Positions 62,401 to 64,000 of a stretch of DNA of 64,000 bases are shown here, piece by piece (positions within the stretch are counted from its first letter, which is position 1; each line of letters opens with the position of its first letter). The translations under genes were made by a program, and so were the position numbers. The DNA comes from Monosporascus cannonballus (taxonomy: Eukaryota; Ascomycota; Sordariomycetes; Xylariales), in the NCBI GenBank assembly GCA_004154925.1, contig QJNS01000108.1, forward strand, positions 1 to 64,000, read 5' to 3'. The notes below the pieces were generated by a model. That model ran no database searches. It saw nothing but the letters and a program-made list of their open reading frames with translations, and was not told the origin of the DNA.

Positions 62401-64000
62401 GACTTAACGCCATATGTCGGTAATTCTCCGGCCCTACGCCCGTTTGCGCAAATAACGAATATAAAATCCCTATATCCTTTTATTTAAAAAAAAGGTTATT
62501 ACAATATAATAGCTTAATAATAAATTTAAAGGTTAATGTAAATTTCTAGCGGCCTCGAACAAATACGGTTATTATAAGGCTTAAAGTAAGCTTTATATTG
62601 TTATATGTTAACTTATATAATACGTTATCTTTTATTATCTATATTATTATTAATTTTTTATAATAATTTATTAATATTTTAAAGGCCCGTACCGTTAATT
62701 TTGTTATGGTAATAACCGTTAACTTTGGTACTTCCGGCGTAAATTCCCCGATTTTTATTTTTTGTAATATTATAATCGTAATTACGTTAAGAAATTATTA
62801 ATAATTAAATATAATAAATTATTAAGGCGGCCTAAGTGGCCGTAAAAAAGGCCCTATAGGGCAAAAAGGCCGCCGCCGTTATGCTTACTGTTAAAAAGCA
62901 AAGGCTGACGCCGCTATTATGACGAAACGGTAGGAAAGCAAACGCCTTATTGCCGAACGCCTGGCCGCCGCCGCCGAGAAAAACGTTAAGGCGGTTGACG
63001 ACGCGACCAATTACCTTACCGAATTCATGGTTATATAAAAGCGCACCGCCGACGCCTTTAAAAGTATTTAAAAAAGGCTAGTTATTTTTTAAAAGTTTTA
63101 TTACAAGGTTATATATATCTTTACGATTAGTTATTAATAATACCGTAACTATTAATTAGTTACTATTTAAAATGCCGATATTTTATAAACGTTTTTTTGT
63201 AAAAATTTAATTTTCCCGTTTAAAAACGAAAAGAACGAAAGTATAAAAAAATAAGAAATTCGTTATTGGATCGTTATATGGTTTCGTTATTTTTAATTTT
63301 TTAAGTTTTTAAATATTTGCCTGGTATATTGCCGGAACCGTATTAATAATTAATAATTTACTGCTGAAATAAATAAAATTATTATTTTTATTTTATTTCG
63401 TCCTTAAGCTTTCGTTATTTTTTTCGTATTTTCGCTTAATATTTTTATTTACGTTATCCGCCAGCTTCCAAAAATCGTTTTTATTATTATACCCTTTTTA
63501 CCGGATTAAAATTACTTATTATGGTTATATTTTTTATAATTAAAAGTTTTTTATCTTAAATATATTATTTTTTTAAATTATATTTTTTATTTAGCTAGCA
63601 GTTCGCCGTTTTTAACGTAAAACGGTTTTAATAACTTTATTAGGAATATATTATAAATTTTGCATTTTTCCGGGAATTTTAATTTATAAATTAAATTATA
63701 ATAATTTAATACTTTTTTTATTTCGATAGATCTTAAATATTTATTTATAAACTTTTTAAATGGCCATTTTTAATTAATATTTTAATTGAAAAAAAATTAA
63801 TTATTTAACTTTAAATAATTATAATATATATCTTAAATTATATTACTTTACGTACCGTTAGTTATTATTTTTCAGTAACCCGGTTACTTTTTCTTTTTTT
63901 ATTTATAATTTTTTTTATTTTTTTGAATACCTTAATTACGTTAATTTTCGTTAATTCCTTTATAAGATTAACGGGTCCGTAAGGCTAATATTTATATAGG
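62401..64000. other. Very AT-rich, RIP-like block up to the window end
   Basis: Base composition drops to roughly one quarter G+C, with many TpA steps, few CpA/TpG and still many CpG, for example GGCCGCCGCCG and CGTTATTGGATCG islands. Loss of CpA/TpG with CpG kept is the signature of RIP rather than of general methyl-CpG decay. A GC-richer island at 62820-63060 still shows coding-like sequence. It most likely represents an inactivated transposon or subtelomeric/centromere-like AT isochore. The judgment is by eye, without computed indices. Confidence 0.7.
62928..63090 (+). pseudogene. RIP-mutated coding relic, possibly of a transposon
   Basis: In one plus-strand frame the translation is R-stop-ESKRLIAERLAAAAEKNVK, AVDDATNYLTEFMVI, stop, KRTADAFKSI, stop, KRL. 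The stops (TAG at 62931, TAA at 63036 and TAA at 63069) could all come from CAG/CAA glutamine codons by C to T at CpA, the RIP preference. The charged, Ala-rich helix resembles the coiled tail of many fungal transposases, but I cannot name a family. Confidence 0.35.

Overview
The window is nuclear DNA of a filamentous ascomycete (Pezizomycotina, probably a Sordariomycete; the species cannot be told from sequence alone). Three things point there: short GT-AG introns (51 to 131 bp, several with CTAAC/CTAAT-like branch sites), a family mix typical of these fungi (HET-domain, ankyrin/ZZ, G-alpha-like, P450 and FAD monooxygenase genes), and decay that looks partly like repeat-induced point mutation (RIP). 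Gene density is low: I support nine intact protein-coding genes, eight clear gene relics and one doubtful relic in 64 kb.

Left part (1-18.4 kb): a 75-base poly-C run and gene-poor sequence with a 15-bp minisatellite, then a small, apparently well-expressed gene for a 75-residue tandem-repeat peptide (6553-6780). A divergent housekeeping pair follows: MSS1 (mitochondrial tRNA-modifying GTPase, minus strand, three exons) and MAK16 (60S ribosome biogenesis, plus strand, five exons), sharing a 480-bp promoter. About 7 kb without a recognisable gene comes next.

Middle (18.4-45 kb): a very long, mostly disordered protein with a C-terminal methyltransferase-like domain; a four-exon cytochrome P450; an intronless FAD monooxygenase; an FMN-less NADPH/FAD reductase with an N-terminal CCxxxCC motif; a nitroreductase with a mitochondrial-type leader and a second strong start; a protein-kinase relic; and a DCR2-type membrane-anchored metallophosphatase. 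The P450, monooxygenase and reductase could work together, but they are 2 to 4 kb apart and no backbone synthase is visible.

Right part (46-64 kb): a graveyard. In order it holds an RRM-like relic, a HET relic, a G-alpha-like relic, an ankyrin/ZZ/TPR relic, two more HET relics, one intact unknown gene (59839-60618) and a broken copy of the complex I subunit NDUFA12. Nested palindromes then lead into a very AT-rich, RIP-like block that runs to the window end. The HET, ankyrin and G-alpha families together suggest a former allorecognition/innate-immunity-like cluster that has been inactivated.

I did not find convincing tRNA, rRNA or CRISPR features. Exon boundaries were deduced by eye from splice consensus, reading frame and family conservation; no alignment or RNA data were available.
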